The position numbers and the translations under genes were made by a program. Shown in pieces: positions 8,264 to 17,280 of a stretch of 64,000 bases of DNA; the stretch's first letter is position 1; each line of letters opens with the position of its first letter. A model generated the notes under the pieces. That model did not search any database. It had not been told where the DNA came from and was given only the letters and a program-made list of their open reading frames with translations. The stretch is from the NCBI GenBank assembly GCA_003241485.1, contig QFQD01000003.1, positions 57,364-121,363 of the forward strand, written 5' to 3'. The DNA is from Ancylobacter novellus (GTDB lineage Bacteria; Pseudomonadota; Alphaproteobacteria; Rhizobiales; Xanthobacteraceae).

Positions 8264-10124
8264 CGGTGCCTCCGGTCGGGATTGGCCTCAGCGCCCTGAG
8301 CGCGTTCAGGATGACGGCGACGTCGATCAGCTCTTGCGTCAGCGCGCCTTGCACCGGCGGAAGGAACCCGAGGGCGGCGACGGCCATCGCCATGACCGAC
8401 AGGCCGATCCCCGCAATGACGCTCTGTAGTGCGATCCGCTTCGTGCGATGGGCCAGGAAGAGCGCGTCGGCGAGCCGGTCGAGCTGGTCGACAAGGAGAA
8501 CAATGTCGGCCGCTTCCGAGGACGCTGCCGAACCCCGGGCGCCCATCGCGACGCCGACATCCGCCGCGGCGAGCGCAGGCGAGTCATTGACCCCGTCGCC
8601 GACCATCATCACCGGGGCGGTAGCGCGCTCACGAAGGACCATGTCGACCTTGGCGCCCGGGCCCAACTCGCCCTGCGCGGCGTCCAGTTGCAGCCGTCGT
8701 CCGACATCCGCAACGACATCGCTACGATCGCCGGAGGCAAGGACGATGCGCCGGATGCCGGATTTGCGGAACGCGGCAAGCACGCCTGCAGCATCGGGGC
8801 GGATAGGGTCGGCGAGCGTGATGATGCCCGCCACCGCGCCATCCACGGCGACAGCGACCACCACGGTTCCCTGAGCGAGTCCGATCCCCAGTTCGCGCGG
8901 ATTACCCGCGGCGCTTCGGGAACGGACGAAGTCGCTGCCGCCGACCACGATGCGCCGGCCCTCGACGATGCCTTCGATGCCGGTTCCTGCCGTCTCCTGA
9001 ACCTCGGACGGGCTTGACAGAGAAAGCCCGCGCTGATGCGCCGCTGTCGCCAGCGCCTCCGCTGTGACATGGGCCGAGGCCTGGTCGAGCGAGGCGGCAA
9101 GCCGCAGGATCTCGTCCTGGTCCCAGCCGCCCGCGATGCGGATCCCGGTGACGGCGGCCCGGCCGAGGGTCAGCGTTCCGGTCTTGTCGAGAATGGCCGT
9201 GCGCACCCTGGCGAGCGCTTCGAGCGCCCCGCCATTCTTGATGAGGACGCCCCGCGACGCTGCGCGCGACATGCCTGAGATGATCGCCACGGGAACGGCC
9301 AGGATGAGCGGACAGGGGGTGGCGACGACCAGAACCGCCAGGGCGCGCAGCCGGTCGCCGCTCAGCCCCCACGCCGCGCCGGCGAGAACGACCGTGAAGA
9401 GCAGGAACCAGATCGCGTAGCGGTCCGCCATGCGCACCATCGGCGCCTTACTCTCCTGCGCCGTCTCGACGAGGCGGACGATGTTGGCGTAGGTGCTTTC
9501 CGCCGCCTCGCGGGCCACGACGAGATCGAAGGCGTCGCCCGCGCAGGTGGAACCGCTCAGGACCTCCTCGTCGGCGAGCCTGCGCACCGGTAGCGCCTCC
9601 CCGGTGAGGGCCGCCTCGTCGAGCAGCGCTTCCCCCTCCGCGACCGTCCCGTCGGCCGGGATCACTTCGCCATGGCGCACCAGAATGCGATCGCCGGGGC
9701 GAAGGCTTTCGATCGTCACCTCCTCGAGACGATTGCCGGCATGGCGCATGGCGGTCCGCGAGACGCGCCCGAGCAGCGCCGTCATCTCCCGCCGTGCCCG
9801 GCCCTCGGCGAAACTCTCCAGCTGCTGGCCGCCGGCATACATCAGCGCCACGACATTGCCGGCGAGCGGTTCGCCGAAGGCGAGCGCCGTCGACATTGAC
9901 AGGCCGGCGACGATATCGAGCCCGACCTCGCCGCGGCGGAGGGAAGAGAAGATCTCGATGACGAGCGCCGCCAGAACGGGGAACGTCCCTGCGAACCAGA
10001 GGCGTCCGGCCCAGGCGCCACTATCCGTCAGCAGGGCGATCCCGCCGCCCGCCAGCCCCAAAAGTGCGATGACGACCAGCAGCAGTCTGGCGCGGGCCTT
10101 GGCCAGGCCGGTGAATAGACCCAC
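8247..10124 (-). CDS. Heavy-metal P-type ATPase with TPC motif, no N-terminal metal domain
   Basis: P1B-type metal-transporting ATPase of 625 residues. It has TGEA in the actuator domain, the TPC membrane motif (269-271) in place of CPC, DKTGT (313) and GDGVNDSPA. No HMA domain, His-rich N-terminus or hemerythrin tail is present. TPC motifs are described for the P1B-5 group, linked to Ni/Fe export, but those usually carry a C-terminal hemerythrin domain, so metal choice here is open. The start is a GTG behind GAGG. It is followed by chrA with a 17-bp overlap, and is divergent from the carboxylate transporter operon. Confidence 0.88.
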   Translation of the reverse strand: MGLFTGLAKARARLLLVVIALLGLAGGGIALLTDSGAWAGRLWFAGTFPVLAALVIEIFSSLRRGEVGLDIVAGLSMSTALAFGEPLAGNVVALMYAGGQQLESFAEGRARREMTALLGRVSRTAMRHAGNRLEEVTIESLRPGDRILVRHGEVIPADGTVAEGEALLDEAALTGEALPVRRLADEEVLSGSTCAGDAFDLVVAREAAESTYANIVRLVETAQESKAPMVRMADRYAIWFLLFTVVLAGAAWGLSGDRLRALAVLVVATPCPLILAVPVAIISGMSRAASRGVLIKNGGALEALARVRTAILDKTGTLTLGRAAVTGIRIAGGWDQDEILRLAASLDQASAHVTAEALATAAHQRGLSLSSPSEVQETAGTGIEGIVEGRRIVVGGSDFVRSRSAAGNPRELGIGLAQGTVVVAVAVDGAVAGIITLADPIRPDAAGVLAAFRKSGIRRIVLASGDRSDVVADVGRRLQLDAAQGELGPGAKVDMVLRERATAPVMMVGDGVNDSPALAAADVGVAMGARGSAASSEAADIVLLVDQLDRLADALFLAHRTKRIALQSVIAGIGLSVMAMAVAALGFLPPVQGALTQELIDVAVILNALRALRPIPTGGTDGHSR

Positions 10125-10363
10125 GTCGAACCTCTGGATGGCTGGTGGCCGACAGCCATGGTGACGCCGGGCGGATCTTTTTCTTTAGAATGCCTCTAAT
10201 CCATACACCACTCGAAAATCGCGAACAACAGAGCCGGCGAGACCGGTGATCAACAGGCTCACGATTCCCTTCTTCATCTTCAAGACAGCCCATACCAAGA
10301 AAGTTTTTCAGTCCGCTGTTCGCATAACGTCCAGTCCGTCCAATGCTGCGGTCAGTAGAGTCT

Positions 10364-10377
10364 TTGATATTGATTAA
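10364..10377 (+). promoter_or_regulatory. FNR/FixK-like box upstream of DASS-KOR operon
   Basis: TTGAT-ATTG-ATTAA, one base from the symmetric TTGAT-N4-ATCAA. It lies in the divergent region between the TPC ATPase and the transporter. If used as a class II activator site, transcription would begin near 10412, which favours the GTG at 10438 over the earlier GTG at 10402. Confidence 0.6.
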
Positions 10378-10437
10378 GGTCTCCGGTGTTCCCCGCTGCC
10401 AGTGTCTGGGCAGGCAACGCAAGGGGATGTCGACATC

Positions 10438-11979
10438 GTGTCCGGAACGATAGATCGCAATATCAAAGCGCCTTCCGAGTCACGTTCGACGAGCGGGCCT
10501 GGCGTTACGGCGCAGGACCCGTCCTGGCTTCGCTCACACTGGGGCCTGCTTATGGCCCTTGCGGCGCTTGTCCTCGTGATCGTGCTTCCGACCCCGGAGG
10601 GGCTGCCCGTCGCGGGTCAGCGTATGCTGGCGGTGCTGGCCTTCGCCGTGATCGTCTGGATGACGGAAGCGGTCGATTACGCCGTCTCGGCCCTGATCAT
10701 CGCTGCCCTCATGGCGTTCCTGCTGGGCTTGTCGCCGTCGCTGAAGAATCCCGACGTGCTAATGGGCTCCAGCGCTGGGCTCGGCCTGGCCTTTGGCGGG
10801 TTCGCCAACACCGCGCTGGTTCTGGTCGCGGCGGCGCTGTTCCTCGCCGCCGCGATGACGATCACGGGGCTCGACAAGCGCATTGCCCTCGTCATCCTCT
10901 CGCGCACCGGCACCCGGAGCCGCGACGTCGTCATCGGCGCCATCGTCGTGGGCATCGTGATGGCGTTTCTCGTGCCCTCCACCACGGCCCGCGTGGCCAG
11001 CATCGTTCCCATCATGCTCGGCATCATCGCAGCGTTCGGCGTGAACAAGAACGGCGCCTTCGCCGGCATGCTGATGATCACCACGGTGAACACCGCCAGC
11101 ATCTGGAATATCGGCATCAAGACGGCAGCCGCCCAGAACATGGTGGCCGTCGGCTTCATCGAGCGGACGCTGAACTATACCGTTACCTGGCTGGAATGGT
11201 TCATCGCCGCCGCGCCCTTCGCCATCATCATGACGGTGGTGCTCTATTTCGTCATGACAAGGATGATGAAGCCGGAGGTCGACGAAGTGCCGGGCGGGCG
11301 GGCGGCGATCCGCAAATCGCTCGCCGAACTCGGCTCTATGAAAACGGCTGAAAAGAAGCTGCTCACCTTGTCGCTCACCCTGCTCGCCTTCTGGGCGACG
11401 GAAGGGGTGCTGCATCCGTTCGACACCTCGTCGACGACGGTCGCCGCGGTGGCGCTGATGTTCGTGCCCGGCATCGGCATCATGACGTGGAAAGAGGCGC
11501 AGCCGAGGATCCCGTGGGGCACGGTCATCCTGTTCGGCGTCGGCATCAGCCTCGGCACCGCGCTTCTCCAGACGGGCGGTGCGGTATGGCTCGCCGGCAT
11601 CGTGGTGGAGCGGTTCGGGCTCGCCGGCGGAACCTCGCTCTTCATCCTCGCCGTGCTCAGCCTGTTCCTCATCGTGATCCATCTCGGCTTCGCCAGCGCA
11701 ACGGCACTCGCCTCGGCGATGATCCCCATCGTCATCGCCGTGCTGCAGAGCGTATCGACCCCCGGCATCAACATCATCGGCATGACCATATTGCTGCAGT
11801 TCGTCGTCAGCTTCGGGTTCATCCTCGTGGTAAACGCGCCGCAGAACATGGTGGCATACGGAACCGAGACCTTCGAGGCGAAAGACTTCGTGCGCACCGG
11901 CCTCGTGCTCACCGTGATTGCCTTCGCGCTCGTCATGCTGCTCGGCGCAACTTACTGGAAATGGATCGGATATGTCTGA
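10438..11979 (+). CDS. DASS/SLC13-family carboxylate transporter
   Basis: Inner-membrane transporter of the divalent anion:sodium symporter family, expected to carry di- or tricarboxylates. It has a dozen or so hydrophobic segments and the paired binding-site motifs: STTARVASIVPIM and NTASIWNIGIKTA in the first half, and ASATALASAMIPI and NAPQNMVAYGTE in the second. I chose the GTG at 10438, behind AAGGGG and positioned sensibly to the FNR-like box; an in-frame GTG at 10402 would add 12 residues. It leads an operon whose next three genes form a 2-oxoacid oxidoreductase, so 2-oxoglutarate or a related acid is a reasonable substrate guess. Confidence 0.87.
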   Translation: MSGTIDRNIKAPSESRSTSGPGVTAQDPSWLRSHWGLLMALAALVLVIVLPTPEGLPVAGQRMLAVLAFAVIVWMTEAVDYAVSALIIAALMAFLLGLSPSLKNPDVLMGSSAGLGLAFGGFANTALVLVAAALFLAAAMTITGLDKRIALVILSRTGTRSRDVVIGAIVVGIVMAFLVPSTTARVASIVPIMLGIIAAFGVNKNGAFAGMLMITTVNTASIWNIGIKTAAAQNMVAVGFIERTLNYTVTWLEWFIAAAPFAIIMTVVLYFVMTRMMKPEVDEVPGGRAAIRKSLAELGSMKTAEKKLLTLSLTLLAFWATEGVLHPFDTSSTTVAAVALMFVPGIGIMTWKEAQPRIPWGTVILFGVGISLGTALLQTGGAVWLAGIVVERFGLAGGTSLFILAVLSLFLIVIHLGFASATALASAMIPIVIAVLQSVSTPGINIIGMTILLQFVVSFGFILVVNAPQNMVAYGTETFEAKDFVRTGLVLTVIAFALVMLLGATYWKWIGYV

Positions 11980-12063
11980 GATCCGGCAGCACTCTGCCTC
12001 CAGTCTCTGCGGCGGACCTATGACGTCACGCGTGAAGGCACCTCGGATGCAGGAGATGAAGGG

Positions 12064-13854
12064 ATGAAACTGACGGACATTTCCGCACCCGACTATTTTC
12101 ACAAAGTCGTGGACTGCCAGTGGGCCTGCCCGGCGCATACGCCGGTTCCCGAATACATCCGTCTGATCGCGCAGGGCCGCTATGCCGACGCCTACATGAT
12201 CAATTGGAGATCCAACGTCTTCCCGGGAATCCTCGGGCGCACCTGCGACCGGCCCTGCGAGCCGGCCTGCCGGCGCGGCCGGGTCGAAGAGGCGCCGGTG
12301 GCGATCTGCCGGCTCAAGCGGGTTGCGGCCGATTTCAAGGACGACATCCGCGACCGCCTTCCCAGGCCGGCTGCCCGCACGAACGGCAAGCGCGTCGCGC
12401 TGGTGGGCGCAGGCCCCGCCTCATTGACGGTCGCGCGCGATCTTGCGCCGCTCGGCTACGACTGCACCCTCTTCGACGGCAACCCCCAGGCCGGCGGCAT
12501 GATACGCAGCCAGATCCCGAAATTCCGGCTGCCCGATTCCGTGATCGACGAGGAGTGCGGCTATATCCTCGATCTCGGCGTCACCTTTCATTCCGACAAG
12601 CGCATCGACAGCCTCAAGGCGCTGCTTTCGGAGGGTTATGATGCCATATTCATCGGCTCGGGCGCCCCGCGCGGCAGGGACCTCGATATCCCTGGCCGGA
12701 AAGAGGCTGCCACCGCAATTCACATCGGGCTCGATTGGCTGGCTTCGGTGTCGTTCGGGCACGTAACGAAGACGGAGCGGCGCGTCGTCGTCATCGGCGG
12801 CGGCAACACCGCCATGGATTGCGGCCGCTCTGCCCGGCGCCTTGGCGGTGAGGACGTCATCGTCGTCGTCCGCGAGGGCTTCGACGACATGCCGGCGGCA
12901 AGTTGGGAGAAGGAAGCGCTCCTCTATGAGGGAATCATCATCTCGGCCGGTCTCGCGCCCAAAGCATTCATCAACGAAGGTGGTCGCCTAACGGGCCTGC
13001 TGGTCGAACCGGTCACGACCGTCACCGAAAACGGCCGCTCCACGATCGTACCGACGGGCGAGCCGCCGTGGCAGATCGACTGCGACGAGGTCGTGATCGC
13101 AATCGGTCAGCAGAACGCCTTTCCATGGATCGAACGCGATATCGGAATCGACTTCGACAAATGGGACATGCCGGTAGTAGCGGAAAAGACGTTCGCCTCG
13201 ACCCATCCCAAGGTGTTCTTCGGGGGCGACGCGGCGCGGGGGCCGAAAAACATTATCAGCGCCGTCGCCCACGGCCACGACGCGGCGCTATCAATCCACC
13301 GCCTGCTGTCCGGCGAGGACATCGGCGAACGCCTGTTACCCCATGTGCAGATCGAGAGCGAAAAGCTGGGCATCCACGAGTGGGCCTATGACAGCGAGGT
13401 CACGCTCGACCGCCGCTTCCCGGTGCCCTCGCGCGACAACAAGACCGCGCTGAAGGACATCCGCACGGAGGTGGAACTCGGCTATGACCCGGCCCTGGCG
13501 CTCGCCGAGGCGGATCGCTGCCTCAACTGCGATGTCGAAACAGTGTTCAGCGGGCCGTCCTGCATCGAATGCGATTCCTGCGTCGACATCTGCCCGATGG
13601 ACTGCATCACCTTCACCGAGAACGGCGAGGAGGAGGAACTGCGCCGGCGGCTACGGGTGCCCGCGCTGAACCCGCTCCAGGAGCTCTATGTCGCGGACGG
13701 GTTGAAGACCGGACGCGTCATGGTGAAGGACGAGGACCTTTGCCTGCATTGCGGCATGTGCGCCGAGCGCTGCCCGACTGGCGCCTGGAGCATGCAGAAA
13801 TACTTCATCGACATGACCCATGCAGGTGATACATGCCCGACACGCTCCCGATAA
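12064..13854 (+). CDS. GltD-like NAD(P)H oxidoreductase fused to a 2[4Fe-4S] ferredoxin domain
   Basis: Flavoprotein of 596 residues probably carrying electrons between NAD(P)H and the adjoining oxidoreductase. The N-terminus has the Fe-S cysteines of glutamate-synthase small subunits (C18, C22 in CQWACPAH; C61, C65, C69 in CDRPCEPAC). Next come an FAD Rossmann motif (GAGPAS, 115-120) and an NAD(P) motif (GGGNTAMD, about 246). The C-terminus has two 4Fe-4S clusters: CIECDSCVDICPMDC (from about 500) and CLHCGMCAERCPTG (from about 560). It overlaps the next gene by 22 bp. I infer that it serves as the delta/ferredoxin subunit and links the complex to NAD(P). Confidence 0.9.
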   Translation: MKLTDISAPDYFHKVVDCQWACPAHTPVPEYIRLIAQGRYADAYMINWRSNVFPGILGRTCDRPCEPACRRGRVEEAPVAICRLKRVAADFKDDIRDRLPRPAARTNGKRVALVGAGPASLTVARDLAPLGYDCTLFDGNPQAGGMIRSQIPKFRLPDSVIDEECGYILDLGVTFHSDKRIDSLKALLSEGYDAIFIGSGAPRGRDLDIPGRKEAATAIHIGLDWLASVSFGHVTKTERRVVVIGGGNTAMDCGRSARRLGGEDVIVVVREGFDDMPAASWEKEALLYEGIIISAGLAPKAFINEGGRLTGLLVEPVTTVTENGRSTIVPTGEPPWQIDCDEVVIAIGQQNAFPWIERDIGIDFDKWDMPVVAEKTFASTHPKVFFGGDAARGPKNIISAVAHGHDAALSIHRLLSGEDIGERLLPHVQIESEKLGIHEWAYDSEVTLDRRFPVPSRDNKTALKDIRTEVELGYDPALALAEADRCLNCDVETVFSGPSCIECDSCVDICPMDCITFTENGEEEELRRRLRVPALNPLQELYVADGLKTGRVMVKDEDLCLHCGMCAERCPTGAWSMQKYFIDMTHAGDTCPTRSR

Positions 13855-15677
13855 GTCGCGTCAACGACTTCGTCGTCCGCTTCGCCAACACCAATGGATC
13901 GGGGTCCGCAAGCGCCAACGAGTTGTTCGCGCGGGCGGTGCTGCGAATGGGCGTGCCTGTCGCGGCGCGCAACATATTCCCATCGAACATCCAGGGCCTT
14001 CCGACCTGGTACGAGGTCCGCGTCTGCGAGGCCGGCTATCTCGGCGCACGCGGCGGAACCGATCTCGTGGTGGCGATGAACCCCCAGACCTTCGCCAAGG
14101 ACCAGGCCGGGCTCGAACCGGGCGGATACCTGATCTACGATTCGACGCGGCCCATTCAGAAATCCCAGTTCCGCGAGGATATAACCGTCCTCGGCGCTCC
14201 GCTGGGCGCGATCTGCAACAGGGAATACAGCGACCCGCGGGAGCGGCAGCTTTTCAAGAACGTCATGTATATCGGTGTTCTCGCCGCGGTGCTCGAGATG
14301 GATACCGACGAGATCGATACGCTCATCGGCCGGCAATTCGCGGGCAAGGAGCGCCTCATAGAGGCCAATGTCCGGGCTTTTCATATCGGCCGTGACTGGG
14401 CGGTCGACAATCTCCCCTGCCCCATTGGCCTGCGCGTCCGGCGCGCGGACGCCGTCGGCGGGCGCATCTTCATCGACGGCAATTCCGCGACGGCGCTCGG
14501 CGCGGTGTTCGGCGGCGCCACGGTCTGCGCGTGGTATCCGATCACGCCCTCGACCGGGATCGCCGACGCCTTCTCCGCCTATTGCGCGCGGTTCCGGATC
14601 GATCCCGAGACCGGGAGGAAGCGCTACGCCATCATCCAGACCGAGGACGAGCTCGCCTCCAGCGGCATGGTGATCGGCGCCGCCTGGAACGGCGCGCGGG
14701 CTTTTGCACCGACCTCCGGGCCCGGCATCTCGCTGATGCAGGAGTTTCTCGGGCTAGCCTATTTCGCCGAAATCCCAGCCGTGATCATGGATGTGCAGCG
14801 CGGCGGCCCCTCGACGGGCATGCCGACACGTACGCAGCAGTCCGACATCTTGCTCGCGGCTTATGCCTCGCACGGCGACACCAAACATGTCCTGCTCTTC
14901 CCGGAGGGTCCGGCGGAGGCCTTCGAATTCAGCGCCCTCTCCTTCGATCTCGCCGACCGGCTGCAGACGCCGGTCCTGCTCATGCTCGATCTCGACATCG
15001 GCATGAACCATCGGCTCTGCCCGCCGCTGCGCTGGGATGACGACCGGGTCTACGACCGCGGCAAGGTGATGACCGCGGCCGATCTCGACGCCGGCAAGGA
15101 CTTCGGCCGCTATCTCGACGTCGACGGCGACGGCATTCCCTACCGCACCTACCCTGGCACTCATCCGCGCAAGGGCTCCTTCTTCACCCGCGGCACGACC
15201 CGGGACCGCTATGCACGCTATACCGAGGAGGGCGGTCCTTATGTCGACAACATGGAACGGTTGCTGAAGAAGTTCGAGACCGCAAAGGCTCTCGTTCCCG
15301 GGCCCGTGGTCACCCTGGCCAGCACCCCCTCGCGCTACGGGGTGATCTATTTCGGCTCGACGTCGCCCGCCATGGAGGAGGCGGCCGATCTGCTGGAGGC
15401 CGAGGGCCATGCCCTCGACCGGATGCGGGTCAGGGCGTTTCCCTTCAACCGTGACGTCGACGCTTTCCTGCGCTCACACGAGGCGGTGTTCGTGGTCGAG
15501 CAGAACCGCGATGCCCAGCTTCGCACGCTGATCATCACCGAATGCGGTGTCGATCCCGCCAAGGTGACGCCAATTCTGCACTATGACGGAACGCCGATCA
15601 CCGCCCGATTCATCGCCGCCGCCATCGCCGCCCGTCTCGGCGAAGCCGCGAAACAGAGTGAGAGGGCGATCGCATGA
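13833..15677 (+). CDS. korA: 2-oxoacid:acceptor oxidoreductase, fused gamma-alpha subunit
   Basis: Catalytic subunit of a thiamine-diphosphate 2-oxoacid:ferredoxin oxidoreductase, probably acting on 2-oxoglutarate. The first 190 or so residues are the gamma domain (GSGSASANELFARAVLRMG, GARGGTDLVVAMNP). From about 205 the alpha domain follows, with GNSATALGAVFGGATVCAWYPITPSTGIADAF and VQRGGPSTGMPTRTQQSD present in parts. The 614-residue length fits the KorA fused form. It overlaps the upstream flavoprotein by 22 bp and the beta subunit by 4 bp (ATGA), showing tight coupling. Substrate (2-oxoglutarate versus pyruvate or branched acids) is inferred from overall KorA/KorB likeness and not proven. 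Confidence 0.9.
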   Translation: MPDTLPISRVNDFVVRFANTNGSGSASANELFARAVLRMGVPVAARNIFPSNIQGLPTWYEVRVCEAGYLGARGGTDLVVAMNPQTFAKDQAGLEPGGYLIYDSTRPIQKSQFREDITVLGAPLGAICNREYSDPRERQLFKNVMYIGVLAAVLEMDTDEIDTLIGRQFAGKERLIEANVRAFHIGRDWAVDNLPCPIGLRVRRADAVGGRIFIDGNSATALGAVFGGATVCAWYPITPSTGIADAFSAYCARFRIDPETGRKRYAIIQTEDELASSGMVIGAAWNGARAFAPTSGPGISLMQEFLGLAYFAEIPAVIMDVQRGGPSTGMPTRTQQSDILLAAYASHGDTKHVLLFPEGPAEAFEFSALSFDLADRLQTPVLLMLDLDIGMNHRLCPPLRWDDDRVYDRGKVMTAADLDAGKDFGRYLDVDGDGIPYRTYPGTHPRKGSFFTRGTTRDRYARYTEEGGPYVDNMERLLKKFETAKALVPGPVVTLASTPSRYGVIYFGSTSPAMEEAADLLEAEGHALDRMRVRAFPFNRDVDAFLRSHEAVFVVEQNRDAQLRTLIITECGVDPAKVTPILHYDGTPITARFIAAAIAARLGEAAKQSERAIA

Positions 15678-16729
15678 GCTATCTCGCCAAGCCGAAGTTC
15701 CATCACCCCGCACTGCCGGAAAACACGCTCGGCTATACGCGGCGCGACTACGAGGGCGCGATTTCCACGCTCTGCGCCGGCTGCGGCCACGATTCCATCA
15801 CCGCGACGATCGTCGAGGCATGCTTCGAGCTGTCGATCGCACCGCACCGGGTGGCCAAGATCTCCGGCATCGGCTGCTCCTCGAAGACGCCGACCTATTT
15901 CCTGGGGAATTCCCACGGTTTCAATTCAGTGCACGGGCGCATGCCGTCGGTCCTGACTGGAGCCAGCCTCGCTAATCGCGACCTCATCTATCTCGGCGTG
16001 TCGGGTGATGGTGATAGCGCCTCGATCGGGCTTGGTCAGTTCGCCCACGCGCTGCGCCGCGGCGTCAACATGGTCTATATCGTTGAGAACAACGGCGTCT
16101 ATGGCCTCACCAAGGGCCAGTTCTCCGCAACCGCCGACGACGGATCGAAATCAAAGCAGGGTGTCGTCAACATCGACAAGCCCATCGAACTCACCGCCCT
16201 GGCGCTCCAGCTCGGCGCAAGCTACGTCGCCCGTTCGTTCTCCGGCGACAGGGCACAGCTCGTCTCGCTCATCAAGGGTGCGATCGAGCACGAGGGCGCG
16301 GCCTTCATCGACGTCATCTCGCCATGTGTCGCCTTCAACAACCATGAGGGCTCCACCAAGAGCTATGATTATGTCCGCGAGCACAACATCGCGGTCAATC
16401 GGCTGGACGTGATCGTCGGACGCGCACCGATCACGGTCGACTACGAGCCCGGCAAGCTCGAATTGGTTCAGCAGCACGACGGGTCCTGGCTCCGGCTGAG
16501 AAAGCTGAAGGCCGAATACGCCGTGCATGATCGCCGGGCCGCCATAGATTTTCTGCTCGAGCACGAGGCCAAGTCCGAGATCGTGACGGGCCTGCTCTAT
16601 GTTGCAAGCGAGAAGGACGAACTGCACGCCGATCTCAACACGACGGATACGGCTCTCAACGCGCTTTCGGAAAAGGAACTGTGCCCTCGCATGGCACGAT
16701 TGGAGGAGATCAATGCAAGCCTCGGCTGA
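15674..16729 (+). CDS. korB: 2-oxoacid:acceptor oxidoreductase, beta (TPP-binding) subunit
   Basis: Thiamine-diphosphate-binding beta subunit of 351 residues, partner of the preceding gamma-alpha protein. It has STLCAGCGHDSITATIVEA (from about 33), GIGCSSKTPTYF, and the TPP motif beginning GDGDSASIG (about 111) and closing with ENNGVYGLTKGQ. The length and CAGCGHD motif are typical of KorB. The ATG lies inside the last codons of the alpha gene. Enzymes of this class are usually oxygen sensitive, although aerobic variants exist; an FNR-like box at the operon head fits low-oxygen expression. Confidence 0.92.
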   Translation: MSYLAKPKFHHPALPENTLGYTRRDYEGAISTLCAGCGHDSITATIVEACFELSIAPHRVAKISGIGCSSKTPTYFLGNSHGFNSVHGRMPSVLTGASLANRDLIYLGVSGDGDSASIGLGQFAHALRRGVNMVYIVENNGVYGLTKGQFSATADDGSKSKQGVVNIDKPIELTALALQLGASYVARSFSGDRAQLVSLIKGAIEHEGAAFIDVISPCVAFNNHEGSTKSYDYVREHNIAVNRLDVIVGRAPITVDYEPGKLELVQQHDGSWLRLRKLKAEYAVHDRRAAIDFLLEHEAKSEIVTGLLYVASEKDELHADLNTTDTALNALSEKELCPRMARLEEINASLG

Positions 16730-16742
16730 ATGTCGCCCATCG

Positions 16743-16973
16743 ATGCCGCTGGCGAAGGCTTGGCGACTGAGCTTCGTGTAGCTGGAACAGGTCGGGCCCC
16801 ATCCTGAGGGCCTGCCCGATCTTGATGAAGGTCACGTCGAGATCATCGAGCGTGTGGCGCAGGCGCGCCGGCAGGGTCGAGGAGCCAGCGGGGACACCGC
16901 GCCGCCGCTCGGCGAGATAGAGCAGGGTCAGCGAGGATGCGGCAGCGACGATCTTGAAGAACCGGGAGATCAC
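16743..16973 (-). pseudogene. UbiB/ABC1-kinase N-terminal remnant
   Basis: The stretch LPARLRHTLDDLDVTF followed by IKIGQALRMGPDLF matches the start of UbiB/AarF/ABC1 atypical kinases (LGPTFIKLGQALSTRPDL in typical members). The frame ends soon after, with none of the kinase core, so this is a truncated remnant of a gene usually over 500 codons long. Its 3' break is at about 16780 and the putative GTG start at 16973. It points away from ftsH, 300 bp distant. Confidence 0.6.
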
Positions 16974-17097
16974 CTGGCCGGCCCCGATTTATGACCGACG
17001 CGGCCCATCCCCGTCAGAAGAACCGCTGCCGGATGCCGAGGGACGCATTCGTCCGCGCGATCGAGCCGTCACGGCGAGGGACTTTCCGTACGCAACC

Positions 17098-17111
17098 TTG
17101 ATTTGAGTTAA
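17098..17111 (+). promoter_or_regulatory. FNR/FixK-like box upstream of ftsH
   Basis: TTGAT-TTGA-GTTAA followed by AG, about 170 bp upstream of the ftsH start, in the region between the UbiB remnant and ftsH. One of eight similar sites. Confidence 0.55.
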
Positions 17112-17280
17112 AGTTTGCGCCTTTCCGGACGCGCATCGTCGTCGCCGAGTTAGGCTCGGACCGCACCATCGTCGGCGAGAGCTGTGTCCGCCCTGACGCT
17201 CAAAGAAGCGTCAATCGGTTATATGCCTTGGCTGATGATTTCAACCCGATTGGCCCGTTACCGACGAGAGAAGTACGGGA

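Noticed and set aside
10759..12138. Long minus-strand open frame opposite the DASS transporter
   Set aside because: Composition (His/Asp/Glu/Gln repeats) is typical of an antisense shadow of a GC-rich membrane protein gene.
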